From Atherinomorus stipes (lineage: Eukaryota; Chordata; Actinopteri; Atheriniformes; Atherinidae), in the NCBI GenBank assembly GCA_023101725.1, contig JALJCO010007865.1, positions 432,001 through 496,000 on the forward strand: a DNA stretch of 64,000 nt. The letters run 5' to 3'. Position 1 is the first letter of the stretch. The number at the start of each line of letters is the position of its first letter. Both the position numbers and the translations under genes were made by a program. Under the pieces are notes generated by a model. It was not told where the DNA came from. It worked only from the letters and a program-made list of their open reading frames with translations, and made no database searches. Below are positions 21,664-32,714 of this stretch, in pieces.

Positions 21664-22499
21664 TCTGCAGCCTCCTGGCGTCTCACAAAGATGTGGACTA
21701 TACCGGTAATCTTTTTGTGGAAATAAGGACGACGACAACAGACGGCTTCGGTAAGAGGCAACACAGTCAGTCAGGAAATTATGAAGGTAATCGCGGGTGT
21801 TCTACCAGTTTCACATACAATATCAGGTTAGCACAATGTAGCTCGTGTTTAACTGCGGCAGGCAAGCTAGCGGTACCATCTGGATCGCGGTTCTTAAGCA
21901 CTAGAAAAGAAAAGGAGGAAGAAAAGAAACGAAAAACCTTTAAACACCCACCAGACTGCTAACGGGGAACTTTCAGCCGGCGGCGGCGGACATTTCACTT
22001 TTTTTTTTTCTTTTTTTTTTTTTTTACAGATTGCATTTGTGGAAGAAATGGGTCAGTTACGTGTTCAAACACAGTAAAGCCGTGCTTACCTTCATTCCCC
22101 GGCAATTGACTCAGTTCTGCCTCCTACTCATGCTGTTGTCTCTCGTCGTCCCACAGAAAGATTTTGTTCCAGGTCTCTGTGGCCATCAGACCCGACAGGG
22201 GGGTGCTGGGGAGGTGTTTTAACCGGGGGGCGGAAAAACCCCCTGTGTTTCTTCACGGGAAACCAGTAAAACCAGTAAAACTTGTTCCCCATTTAGGAGA
22301 GTTCTCCCCTTGTCCATTAAAGCAGTCAAAAATACAAAAGAGTCCGGTGTCATTCTAATTAACCCCGTAAAGACCAGTCTATTCTATTCCAATGGGCCTC
22401 CAAAGCTTTCTGACCTTCAGTGGCAGTTGCAAGCATGCGCGAGTGACGTACGCATAAATTGCGAAAAGGGTCTAGCAATCGCATTTTAATCTCATATCT

Positions 22500-23378
22500 G
22501 CTAAAGCAGTTGTTGGGAACAATGGTCCTCAAGGGCTGCAGGGTCCATGTATTTTGCGGTCATTCGTTTTTTGTTTTGATGTCGAAAAACGAGAATCCAA
22601 CCCATTTCCGATTTTCGTCTGGAAGAAGGTAAACAAAAAAACGAGAAATGAGTCATCTCCCATTTTTCGTTTTGAAATTGGAAATCAAAACCAGAAAAAG
22701 AACCTTTATCTGATTTTCTATTAGAAGTTTATTCTTACAAAGTCAGGAAATAAAATATGAACAAAATTAATTTCTCAATCTTGCTTTGGCTTTGCAACCT
22801 TTACCAATGTTGCATTGTTACACTGTTTTTCTAATAGTGTAAAATGCTATGGATGACGTAATGGAACTCTGAAATACAAGACAGACCCACCATTAATCCA
22901 AATAAAATATTCCAGTCTCTAAATTTTCAATGAAAACTCCAACCAATCCTTGCAGTGGGACGCTTGCCTATGATTGGCCGAGGGACCTGCCTGTCAGACC
23001 CTTGTTCCTGCATTAGAAGATGGAAGGAAAGGGGGGTGGGTCTTTGGAGTGAGGCGGGACTGTTGATATTCAAATAATCTTGCTGTGCTTTCTGAAATGC
23101 AAGATCAGTAAGGGTTGCTTTAAAGTGCTGATGACACGACCTTAACTTCAAGTAACTTTGCCATACAACAACACACCAACACAAAATAAGTAGTTCTGTG
23201 CAGTTAGAAGTTAACCAGACGTGTATTTACGTAAATATCCGATTTTTTAGTGGCATGGCTAAGCGCTGTTAGCTTTTCACGAGTGAACCTAGCCTCCGTC
23301 ACATGACGTCAGTGAAATAAGGAGTTGCGGTCCGTTCACTGATTTACATGTATAATCAAAGCCGTGGAAAACATGAAA
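22500..23378. other. unassigned sequence, possible MITE near 22550-22720
   Basis: The stretch 22550-22720 repeats variants of 'AAAACGAGAA' and 'TTTTTCGTTTTG' on both strands and may be a decayed foldback element. The remainder shows nothing recognisable. Confidence 0.35.
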
Positions 23379-23813
23379 AGCCCCGTTTCCACCAGGTCTG
23401 GGTCGGGTCGGGCCAGATCTGTCCACGTTTTTTTGCGTCTCCACAGATAAAAACTGGGACAGGTACCCTTACATCTGATCCGACCTACTTTTTTGGTACC
23501 CTTCGGTAGGGGCACTGATCTAACCGATACGGACCAAAGAGGTTGAACTAACACACAGCAATTGTGTTCGTTTGAAAATACAAAGTGAGGGTGACTCCTT
23601 TGTTTCTGTCACATGTGGTGCAGTGCTTTAGTTAAAAGGCATTGCACAGCGATGGTGTCATGCGATCACGTAGCAGCGCTATCAGGTTAATACTCCACCT
23701 CCAGGGTACAGGGGACAGTTGCTGTGGGGACGCAACGTGAAATCAACACATCCGTACCAAAACCCACCCAATCCGGACTGGCCCGACTCAGACCAGCGGG
23801 TGGAAACAGGGCT
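23379..23813. mobile_element. 435-bp MITE with AGCCCCGTTTCCACC ends
   Basis: The left end AGCCCCGTTTCCACC is mirrored by GGTGGAAACAGGGCT. Subterminal blocks also mirror: GTCTGGGTCGGGTCGGGCCAG on the left has its counterpart GGCCCGACTCAGACC on the right. No coding frame is present. The ends resemble PIF-Harbinger or hAT MITEs of fish. Confidence 0.72.
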
Positions 23814-25068
23814 AACAATGCTCCAGAACAGCTGGACTGGAACTGGTTTGTGTGGGAGATCATCAATCAGTTCAGAAGAGTGATGATGATGATGAGGAAT
23901 TTGGGGAAATCACATTTTACAAGCTAGAACCAGAGTAGAACTGTAGTCAGCTGCCTACAGTCTGTCTCCAGCCTCAGGTCCACTGGTTCCGCTAAAAGCT
24001 GTGATGCCGCCACACCGAGCGACTCAGAACTGTAAGGAGCTGCACCGGTTTGACAAAGAGTCAGGCGTGACAGAGGAGAGGCACTCCTTCCCGGTGTTAG
24101 CTCGCGGCTGACCGGCTAACCGTTAGCTGTGGCAAATAATTAAAAAATGAGAAGACAACAACTTGCATAGTTCCTGTTTATAAAGATGAGGATGGAGGGA
24201 AGGATGCATCTTTGGAAGCAGCCAGAGGAGATCTGATGACTGGAGACGTCCTGTTATAACCGAGCAGCAGCTGTCTGTCTGTACAGCAGCTGTATGACCG
24301 ATCTGATGAAGCAACAATGGTTGCAAAAGAATATTCCAGAGGACATGACTGCAGCTCCATGTGTTAGAAGTCTCAATATGTTGGTGGCTAAAGCTCCAGT
24401 AAACAGAAGCTGCAGACAGGAAAGACGTGCAGAGGCTCCCGCTGGTACCCGGTAAGTCCGACCTGCTGCTTTATCCTCTTCAAAATAAAATTCTGGATCT
24501 GTAGGAAACTTAAATAAACTAAAATTGTGCATACGAGCTTTTAAACATTAACTGGCAATACAACAGAAGGCTGAGTCGTTACTGTTTTTCTGTAAAACTG
24601 GAAAAGGAGCTTAAAAACTGCAATGAAGCCATTGACTTCATTGTTTAATGAGCTGAGAACGTTCTCTGGCAGACGTCACATCTGGTTTCTGGCCACAGTC
24701 TGGTCAGATGCTGAAAAGCAGAGATGTTTTCTAATAACTCATCTATGCAGCTGCGCTTGTTTCTGTTACATAGATCATCCTGAAGAACGTTTTGGTCAAT
24801 AAAACATGGAGAAAATATCAAAAGCGTGTCATCAGCACTTTAAGGCCAGTTTACACTCGCGCATCATCTATGTCACGTCAGTTACACCCTAACTACCGTA
24901 ACCTCTGCTCAGGTCCACTGAGGCTCAACGTGCGCCTCTTCGGACCTGACGTGCATCCTGGCGACATGAACACAGCGATGCAGAAGTACTTCCTTGTGAT
25001 TCGTCAGTGTGAATGATACTGATATTGTAGTTCTGAAACAGGAAACACTTGCTGAAGCTGAAGCAAAG
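23814..25068. other. unassigned sequence
   Basis: A short GAT repeat lies at 23881-23894. The stretch 24840-25015 (with TTTACACTCGCGCATCATC) may be part of a PIF-Harbinger-like MITE, but no paired end was found. No gene is supported. Confidence 0.35.
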
Positions 25069-25070
25069 TA

Positions 25071-25392
25071 CAGTCATCCACAAAATCATTCATATCCTCC
25101 TATTAGAGGTAGAAAAACTCAGCTGTTTGTGAAATAAGTTAAAATTGACAAAAACTGTAATAGATTAAAATTCTAAAACAATCATGACATTGATTTTGAA
25201 TTGTGGTTTGAAAGAAATATTTAAAACAAACTGAAAAAATAAAACAAGGAAAGAAGCATGATGGGGCTCTGAAGCGAGAGCAACACTTTGAGACTTATCA
25301 TTAGTTTTTATTAGTTTGTTGTTATTTGAATTACTATTGTGGATTTAGGCTTTTCTCCCGTGGAAGGGTCTGCATAATTTTGAGGACGACTG
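25071..25392. mobile_element. TA-flanked Tc1/mariner-type MITE (CAGTCRTCC family), copy 1
   Basis: It begins CAGTCATCCACAAAATCATT and ends with the mirror ATAATTTTGAGGACGACTG, with TA at 25069-25070 and 25393-25394. It shares internal blocks GTGAAATAAGTTAAAATTGA and AGCATGATGGGGCTCTGAAG with copies at 34635-35148 and 37030-38154. The interior is non-coding. Confidence 0.8.
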
Positions 25393-25997
25393 TAGATTAA
25401 AAAACCCAGTTCTGAAGGGTTTACCGGCCGATACAGCCCTACTACCGCAGATCTAGAAAAGAAACTGCAACACGACACCGTAACCCCATGCTGGAGAATA
25501 ACACACGCTGCATCTGCTTCAGCTACGCGGGCTTGTCGTGATGCAGATGTCACAGGAATATAAAGCTCTAACCACTAACACTCCCCCTATTTATTGAAAT
25601 TGTGTATTTGATGAAAAAACTAGTCAAGTACTGCGTAACGGTGTGATTGTCATGTCTGATTTATTTGTTAGAAATGATGAAGACCGAGTTACCAAAACCA
25701 TATCTGTGATATTTGTAATAGTTAGCTAACGTTGATTCTTTCCTCCACAGAACACGTTCAGTGTTCTGCTTAGCATTTATCTCTACTGACACGAGAAGGG
25801 TTGATGTGAAAGAGTCATTTTTAAGACTGGGAATCTGTAGCCTAATAAGATCCACCTCAGCCCAGCAAATCACTGCAACTTACTGCAACGTGTTTCCTCA
25901 AGACTGATGTTGAGTTTTGGAGCTGAAATGTTGGTTTGTTAAGGCAGAAGGGCTTTGTATCGCTGGGCTTTTTTACGGTGTGGAAGTGAGACAAGTT

Positions 25998-26662
25998 TTA
26001 TATATAAAAGCAAAATTATATAAGAAAAAGAAATCTGCCAATGGCTTAAGCAAAACTTCCTTGATAAGATTTCTTGAAATAGGATGCATTGCCTCAAAAC
26101 AAGATCTTATATCTTACTGATTTTTTTTCTTTAGAGGGGCTAGAGGCAGGAATTGTGAAGGAATAAACGCATGTCCAGTTTTTTATTGCTAATGGGTAAA
26201 GTGTTAAAAAACAAAATAACGTTTCCACCCACGTCTCTCTCTCTGCTGCCTTGAACAGGCTGTGTGCTGCATAATGTGCTGCGATTCGGTGGCCACATTT
26301 CCCGCGCTGTCCTGCGGATGTGACGTCATTGAGGAGGAGGAGACGGTCGTGGTGGATTCAGACACTGTAAGTGATAGTTATGGATTCTTCTGCCGTCAGC
26401 AAACGATCCAGAACAACTGAAAGACACTAAAAAGTGGAACTACAAAAAGAAAAGACTTTATCAGCATAGTAAACAACGTTATAGTTTCAGTTTGTGCTTC
26501 CATGCCGGCTCGGCTGGGGGCTGCAGTTACCTGCAGCGCCAGTCGAGAGCCTCATTTCTTAATCCTGCCTCTAAATGCTTAAGTAATTTTGTCATATTTT
26601 ACGTGTGATGACATATTTTGACTAGAAATTGGAAAAATATACTTGCTTAGATTTGATTTTTT
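25998..26662. mobile_element. CACTGCAAAAACTC palindromic MITE, copy 1, split by an insertion
   Basis: The left portion (AAATCTGCCAATGGC, AGATTTCTTGAAATAGGATG) and right portion (AAGTAATTTTGTCATATTTT, TTTTGACTAGAAATTGG) match consecutive parts of the copies at 29778, 30151 and 32566. The two portions are separated by the TTAA-flanked element at 26135-26578. The left tip is missing. Confidence 0.65.
26135..26578. mobile_element. 444-bp TTAA-target element inserted in a palindromic MITE
   Basis: The ends are AGGGGCTAGAGGCAGGA and the mirror TCCTGCCTCTAAATGC. The left flank is TTAG (26131-26134) and the right flank TTAA (26579-26582). The three other palindromic-MITE copies in the window read CTCTTTAAGTAATTTTG at this point, so the pre-insertion site held a single TTAA. 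TTAA duplication is typical of piggyBac and of some Kolobok elements. The interior has no transposase frame. Confidence 0.68.
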
Positions 26663-26664
26663 GG

Positions 26665-28939
26665 TCCAAAGTCCCTCTCAGGCTAATGACCGCCTCGTTC
26701 ATCAGCTTATTAAGCTTCAATGACTCCTTCAGAGCTCAGGAGTGGGTAAAAGCCAAACTAATATTAACCCTGGTTTTCCATCGTGCACTATCTAAAGCTC
26801 TTACCTTTTCTTCGGTGCATCCGCCGTTTTTTTCTTTCTTTTTTTTTCTTCTCCTTCGAGAGTTCGAGTGACTGGTGTCTGCTCCAATCATGAGCTTATT
26901 CCCACACAGCGTCATGCTCTTAGCTCTGTCATTGGCTGGAGATATAAACAGAAATCTCCACCCAGAAACGTCCCAACCAGACTATAACAGAGCTAAACAG
27001 CTAATTACAGGCAGGGGGAGGGAGAGTTGCATTCAAACTCACCACGGCATGTGAGTAAATGCCCAAAGGCACGTTTGAGACGGATTTCACTCGCACAAGT
27101 CTAACATTTATTATCAGGGGGGAAACTTCGGACTCCACCTTTAACCTCCTGTTATTGTAACTGTTAAACCCGACCTTTTCTACTCTGTGATCAACATGTT
27201 CAATATGTTTCAACCTGTCTGAAAAACCAAACAAAATCATTTGAAATGAAAATGTAAATCAAAAGTAACTGGACTGCTAATAAACCACTTTTGAATTCAG
27301 TGCTGAATTTTGCTCGTAACAACGTCATCAAACATGACTAAAATCTGTCATGGCTGCCCAGAACTACAGTAGTAAACAAGTAAACGTGCTGTTGGAGGCT
27401 GCATGGTTGTCACCCTGCTGGTAAACATGAACAGTGACACATACAGGACTGCTAATTCTGTTTATCCAACATACTGCACACCAGCACACACACACACCAG
27501 ATCTATGCATACAAATACACAAATACAGTTGCACTGATGAACACACTCGGACTCAGATCCAAACATAAACACAAACACTCTTTCTGGAAAAGGACTGATT
27601 AGTATGGAGGGCTCCATCAGAGCTGCCGTCTCACATTTCCATCGCCACACTCTGATTTTAGCATGGAAACTACCAGTGCATTCATTTACACCTTCTTACC
27701 ACAACTCCTCTCTCTAATGGACACACACACACACGCACACACACACACACACACAGACACACACACACACACATTTCCAGGTGTGTGATGACCAGTGACA
27801 GCAGTGTTTGGCTGGTCATGGGCTACTCTGTGTGTAATAAGGGGATATTACCGCAGCAATCTCACTTAGCCTCTGGGAGACTGATCTACATTCACTCTGC
27901 AGCTCATATTCACACAGCTTCCTGCCACACACACACACACACACTTCTAAACAACATTCTTCCACATAAAAACTACAGATGGGGTGGAGGGAAACAGAAA
28001 ACACACATCAGTTCTGCTGTTTTTTAATCATTCCACTTCATAATGAGCAGTTTTTTTTTATATCAGCTGATAATTCAGAGCAGAAACTGATGCAAACATC
28101 TTCTCTGATTCATGTCCGTCCTTATTTTATGTGGAACAAAGTTAAATACAACTAATCACCTGTAGAGAGCAACCTTTCTCTTTTGCTTTAATGAAAAGAA
28201 GAAATGAAAAACTCCTAATTCTCCGCGACGTTGCTGCTCTGCAGCGCTCGTCTGCAATCAGACTTCCACATGATGACAAATGCTGCAATAACAAATGCAG
28301 GTTCTGAGGGTGAGACCTCTGCAGCTGATGGTTGTGTCATCTTAAACAAACGTGTAATCACAGGCTTTGCATTATTACAGCTCCCTGCTATTTCTGTCTG
28401 ATTTGGGCGGTGAAACACTCCCTGTGTTTTTTAAATTGCAGCATGAGATGAAGTGCACCGTAGAGGCCGGCAATTTTTTCCTAATCTCATTTCTATCTTT
28501 TTGTACTGGTGGGAAAGTATTGTGCTCTCTTCCTAAAGTGAGAAAAATAGCATCACCCTGTAAAAATACAGCTGAACATTATGAGGAAACGTCACGAGTT
28601 TGAGGTTTTATTTGAGTGAAAAGAACAAAAGCAAGGGCTTATTGTGCGATATGTGTTTTTAAAATGTACCCCTAAAATAATGAGTTAGGGTTTGTGCAAA
28701 ATGAATTTATTCCATGCAAATGTTTCCCTGTTAAATGCAGCAGCGTGGCGGCATCAGCTGTTGTTCCTGCGTGGAGCCATGCTCGGGTTGCTCCCACAGC
28801 AGATGCATCCATGGTCATTTTTCCTCTGCATCTCAGTTACAGCGTTTCCATCAGTTGTTTCTTGGGGTCAACACAAAGATCGCTTCATAAACGCAGGTCT
28901 TAAAACGGTGATGAGCACTTCTCTTTATATTTAATGAGA
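26665..28939. other. unassigned sequence with CA microsatellites
   Basis: CA arrays lie at 27721-27773 and 27926-27944. The rest shows no repeat ends and no convincing coding frames. Frames here are under 81 codons and unrelated to known families. Confidence 0.45.
27721..27773. repeat. (CA)n microsatellite
   Basis: About 53 bases of CA repeat with interruptions (CG, GA). Confidence 0.95.
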
Positions 28940-29175
28940 ACAACAGTGGAGAGCAAGGTGATCTCCTCCGTGCCCCAGAGAGCTCCATGCTAATTTTTCC
29001 GGGGCACGGTCCCATTAGCATAGGGAAGCTGACACCGTTGCTTTAGGCTACGCATAATACCCTAATGACCACTCTGCTGTTACTTTGAATCAAGGGTATT
29101 AGTTTGGTCTCTGATAAAAGACGGCCGTGACGGCTCGGCCTACTTCTACTGTTGGACTGTGATGGCTTTTTTCTT
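28940..29175. promoter_or_regulatory. candidate conserved noncoding element with paired octamer-like sites
   Basis: ATGCTAAT at 28987-28994 faces its exact inverse ATTAGCAT at 29014-29021. They interleave with a 9-bp inverted repeat, CCGTGCCCC (28968-28976) and GGGGCACGG (29001-29009). Downstream lies CCCTAATGACC and GGGTATTAG. The block has no repeat-family features. POU-type factors bind octamer-like motifs; that this one is bound is inference. Confidence 0.3.
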
Positions 29176-29777
29176 CTTATCTTGCTTTCTTGTGGGGAAA
29201 AAAAGCAAGAAAAAAAGATGATTTATCTTTGACTACGACTAAGAGTCAACATCTTGTCTCCTCTCCCATCTCATCTCTCCTCTTTTTCTTGCTTTCGTCC
29301 CTCCTCGTCTCTTCTCAGTCTTTTATTAAAAACACATTTACTACATAAATCAAAGGAATCCAGCGGTGGTTATAGAATAATTACAAAGAGAAGGCAGCTT
29401 TTTCCAGACAGAGCTGCAGAGTTTATTAAAAGCAGCAACTTGAGATGTGTTTGTCAATATCTCCCTCTTACTGGCTGCAAATCTGCGGGTTATTCTATAT
29501 TACCACTCAACCATGTTTCTCCATGGAAGCACTCACACCTACTTTTAACACCCATCATTTTCAGTACATGTAGTTTATCGCTTTCAATGTGTTTTAAATT
29601 TTACAACAAAAATGAGCAAAAAAGAAAAGAAACTCACGTCAGTCGCATCAGTCATACAATGTGACAGTTTAACTTAAAGGAAAATTTTAAAAATGCAAAA
29701 AATTGAAGTGTGAATTTTTTAATTAACTGTGAAATAAACTTAATATTTAACTCACAGAGAAACGTTTAACACCCACA

Positions 29778-30136
29778 CACTGCAAAAACTCAAATCATAG
29801 CAAGTATATAGTCAAAAAATCTCATCACACTCAAAATAAGACTAAATTACTTCAAAGAGAAACATTTCAGTGAGATATAAGAACTTGTTTTAAGGTAATG
29901 CATCTTATTTCAAGCATTCCTATCGGGAAATTTTGCTTGTTCTGTTGGCAGAATTTCTTTTTTTTTTTTTGCTTCTTACAAGCAAAAAAATCTTGGGCAC
30001 TCTTAAAATAGGTAAAAAAAAAGAAAAGATTTACTGAAATTTTTCTCTTTAAGTAATTTTGTCTTATTTTAAGTGATGAGATATTTCAACTGGAAATTAC
30101 AAAATATACTTGCTAAGATTTTGAATTTTTGCACAG
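29778..30136. mobile_element. CACTGCAAAAACTC palindromic MITE, copy 2
   Basis: The left tip CACTGCAAAAACTCAAATC and the right end 'TGCTAAGATTTTGAATTTTT' mirror each other. So do TCATCACACTCAAAATAAGA and TTATTTTAAGTGATGAG, and TTTCAGTGAGATATAAG with its mirror. The whole element can fold on itself. It is non-coding. Confidence 0.75.
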
Positions 30137-30150
30137 CAGCGTCACATCAA

Positions 30151-30575
30151 CACTGCAAAAACTCAAATCTTAGCAATTATATTTTTCTCATTTCAAGTCA
30201 AAATACCTCATCACACAATTGGCAGAATTTTTTTTACTTACTACAAGCCCCAATTTTTTTTAACTTATTTTAAGAGTGACCAAGATCTTTTTTTGCTTGT
30301 AATAAGCAATCTTATCAAAAGAAAAAATAAAAAAAATGATCTATCAAACCAAATTGATAAAAGAAAGAACAAAAAAGAAGAAAGAAATACCAAAAAAAAT
30401 CTGTTTCTAGTGGAACAAACAAACAAAATTTTCTTAATAAGATTTCATGAATTAAGATGCATTGCATTAAAACAAGTTCCTATATCTCACTGAAATGATT
30501 CTCTTTAGGTAATTTTGTCTTATTTTGAATGTGATGAGATATTTTGGCTAGAAATTAAGCTTTGAGTATACAGTG
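30151..30575. mobile_element. CACTGCAAAAACTC palindromic MITE, copy 3
   Basis: It begins CACTGCAAAAACTCAAATCT 14 bases after copy 2 ends, and terminates near TTTGAGTATACAGTG. The centre has an A-rich stretch (30300-30400) not present in copy 2. The near-abutting copies may reflect a tandem insertion or site preference. Confidence 0.72.
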
Positions 30576-30743
30576 TATGGATGTTTCTCTGTTTGTTGAA
30601 TACCAAGTTTATTTCCCAGTTAATTAAAATTTCATACTTAAATTTCTGGATTTCTTTAATTTTCTTCTAAGTTAAACCATCACATCTATAACTGATGTGA
30701 CTGAGGTGAGTTTCTTTCCCTTTTTTTGTACGTTTTTGTTGTA

Positions 30744-30866
30744 AAATTCCTATTTCTCACTGAAATGTTTCTCTTTAAGTGATTTTGTCTCATTTTGAGT
30801 GTGATGAGATATTTTGACTAGAAATTACAAAAAAATATACTTGTTAAGATCTGAGTTTTTGCAGTG
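30744..30866. mobile_element. CACTGCAAAAACTC MITE, right half only (copy 4)
   Basis: Only the right arm is present: TTTCTCACTGAAATGTTTCT, GTGTGATGAGATATTTTGAC, and the tip GAGTTTTTGCAGTG. It lies 170 bases beyond copy 3 in the same orientation. Confidence 0.7.
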
Positions 30867-30924
30867 AAGGTGTCTGTGAACATTAATATCATTCAAGCAC
30901 ATTATTTAGAAATTTCATAAGAAT

Positions 30925-31090
30925 TCATACTAATAATGGACGGGGACGGAGAGGTTCAAAAATTAATGGGAGACTTTGGGAAGCACATTAAATTATTGAG
31001 CAGCGGCCTGATTAATTCTTAATAGCCATTGTCAAAAAATCACCGTCTTGTAGTGGCGTTAATTCTCATCAAACCTACTTTACAGCAGCG
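30925..31090. promoter_or_regulatory. candidate conserved noncoding element rich in homeodomain-type motifs
   Basis: Within about 120 bases there are TTAATGGG, ATTAAATTATTG, CTGATTAATTCTTAATAG and GCGTTAATTCTCATC. It lacks repeat or simple-sequence character and is flanked by MITEs. TAAT cores are homeodomain-type sites. Conservation is untested. Confidence 0.3.
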
Positions 31091-32132
31091 TTTCGCCTCT
31101 GCTCCGGCAGCGCTGCAGCCCTCCACCGAGCACAGACACATCTCTGCCTCGTCTCATCGCACACGCTCACATTAGAGAGAAAAATACAGAAAACATTTAC
31201 TTATTTGTTTCTCTCTTTACATCTGGCTTCTAATCACTGAATGATTCCTTCAGATGCAGATTTGTTCATCATTTCTTTTGTTTCTTTTAAATGCGATGAA
31301 GCGTGAAACAAAGACACTCCTGCCTCCTCTGAAGTGGATAAAAAATTGCCCCTTGCTTTGAGAAGTGCTGGCAGCATCAGACACTCGTACTGCTGAGCAC
31401 TTCTGTGAAATTAATTTGCCAGAATATTCCTGGCTGATACCCTAAAGGTTAAGGTTGCTATCGGATCATTTTCTCCTTTCTCTTTCAAAACTCTTTGATG
31501 ACCAGAACCTCATTTTTATCAACCCTTTTTTTAGATGAAATGCAGGTTAAAAGCAGCGAGAAGCTGCGAGGACACAAACAAGTGTTTACAGAGAAATGCT
31601 CTAACACACAAGCATCACTGAAACATCCCCAGAATCAAAATGCAGCGTCCTATTTTGAATATTAATTTCAAAACATGTTTCCATGAATTATAGATAACAG
31701 ATATCAGTATGTTAATGAGTACACAACATATGGTTAGCTCCCATGATTATGGATTTACACCAGTAGGGGGAAGAGTGCACAAGGAAACAGATCCTGGTGA
31801 TGAAAGCAACAATCTCGCCGTGCTCGTGTAATACAAGGAAAAGTTGCATGTTCCTGCTCACATTTACTGACATTTACCTCTAAAGGCTGCATTAGGGCTG
31901 CAGGGAGTCCCAGAAACCCGTCTCTGGTGGCATGTGCTTCTCCTCGGATAAAAAAACAAGCTCACTCTGGTTTCAAACGGAGGTTTTAGATATGATGTGA
32001 AAGATGAAATCCTACACATCTCATTGTTTTAGATAAAAATGAGCCACAAATATGAACTGAAATCTAAAAATATCCAAAACAAAAGTTGGTTTCTGATACA
32101 GACACAAATGCTGTTTTTATGCCATGTTGGTC
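31091..32132. other. unassigned, unique-looking sequence
   Basis: No repeat ends, microsatellites or convincing frames. The block 31350-31480 (with GTGAAATTAATTTGCCAGAA) could also be conserved noncoding sequence. Confidence 0.35.
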
Positions 32133-32521
32133 CCTGCTTCTCAAATGGGGGGGCGCATACCCCTGAGGGTTCTTCGAAGCTTTTCAAGGGGTATGTGGAA
32201 TTTTTTCTTTAATGAAATTTCTTTCAATAAAATTGATCTAATGAATTCAAAATGAGTTTCACACCATCTCACTATACTTCCCCCCCCCCCCCCCCCCCAC
32301 CCCATCACTGTCATCTTGACAACGTAAACAGTAGTTATGATTGAAGCATAGCAGAAATCTGACGTGAAGTTACCGTTGTTCAGCACAGTTCCAGTTAAAT
32401 ACAACATTTTTTTTTACAATCTATTTTTCCAAACAGAAACACTTTGCAGTACATAAAAGGTACTACGCTGACAATACATTTCACAAGGGGTACTTTGTAG
32501 AAAAAAGGTTGAGAACCGCTG
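32133..32521. mobile_element. hAT-type MITE with CTTCTCAAATGGGG end
   Basis: The left end CCTGCTTCTCAAATGGGG is followed by GCATACCCC. The right end reads GGGGTACTTTGTAG then GGTTGAGAACCGCTG. The mirrored TTCTCAA blocks near both tips are the usual form of fish hAT MITEs. The interior contains a 19-base C run (32280-32298). The target duplication is not clear. Confidence 0.7.
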
Positions 32522-32565
32522 CCATAGGTGATATCATGGGTTGACCCTCGACACTGCTCCCTGTG

Positions 32566-32648
32566 CACTGCAAAAAATCAAATATTACCAAGTATATTTT
32601 TCTCATTTCTAGTCAAAATTTTGCTTCTTCTATTGGCAGAATTTTTTG

Positions 32649-32714
<66 letters not shown>

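Larger units (their letters stand above)
19609..22471 (+). mobile_element. THAP-domain DNA transposon with long inverted arms, heavily nested
   Basis: The left arm (19609-19833) and the reverse complement of the right arm (22246-22471) align over about 225 bases. Both begin near CCTTTTCG and continue with ATTTATGC, ACGTCACTCGCGCAT, GTCAGAAAGCTTTGGAG and GGTCTTTACGGGGTTAAT. Both arms run into the start of a THAP zinc-finger coding region. The interior holds a Tc1 element (19999-21277) and a small MITE (21457-21663). THAP proteins are used by P-element-like and some Kolobok-like transposases; I cannot choose between them. The unit may be an inverted pair of 5' ends rather than one element with long TIRs. 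Confidence 0.6.

Noticed and set aside
22164..22358. A small protein at the right arm of the THAP element
   Set aside because: It reads across the inverted arm on the wrong strand.
29254..29664. A 136-codon forward frame
   Set aside because: Low-complexity serine/leucine start, no domain, no splice or promoter context; consistent with chance in C/T-rich DNA.
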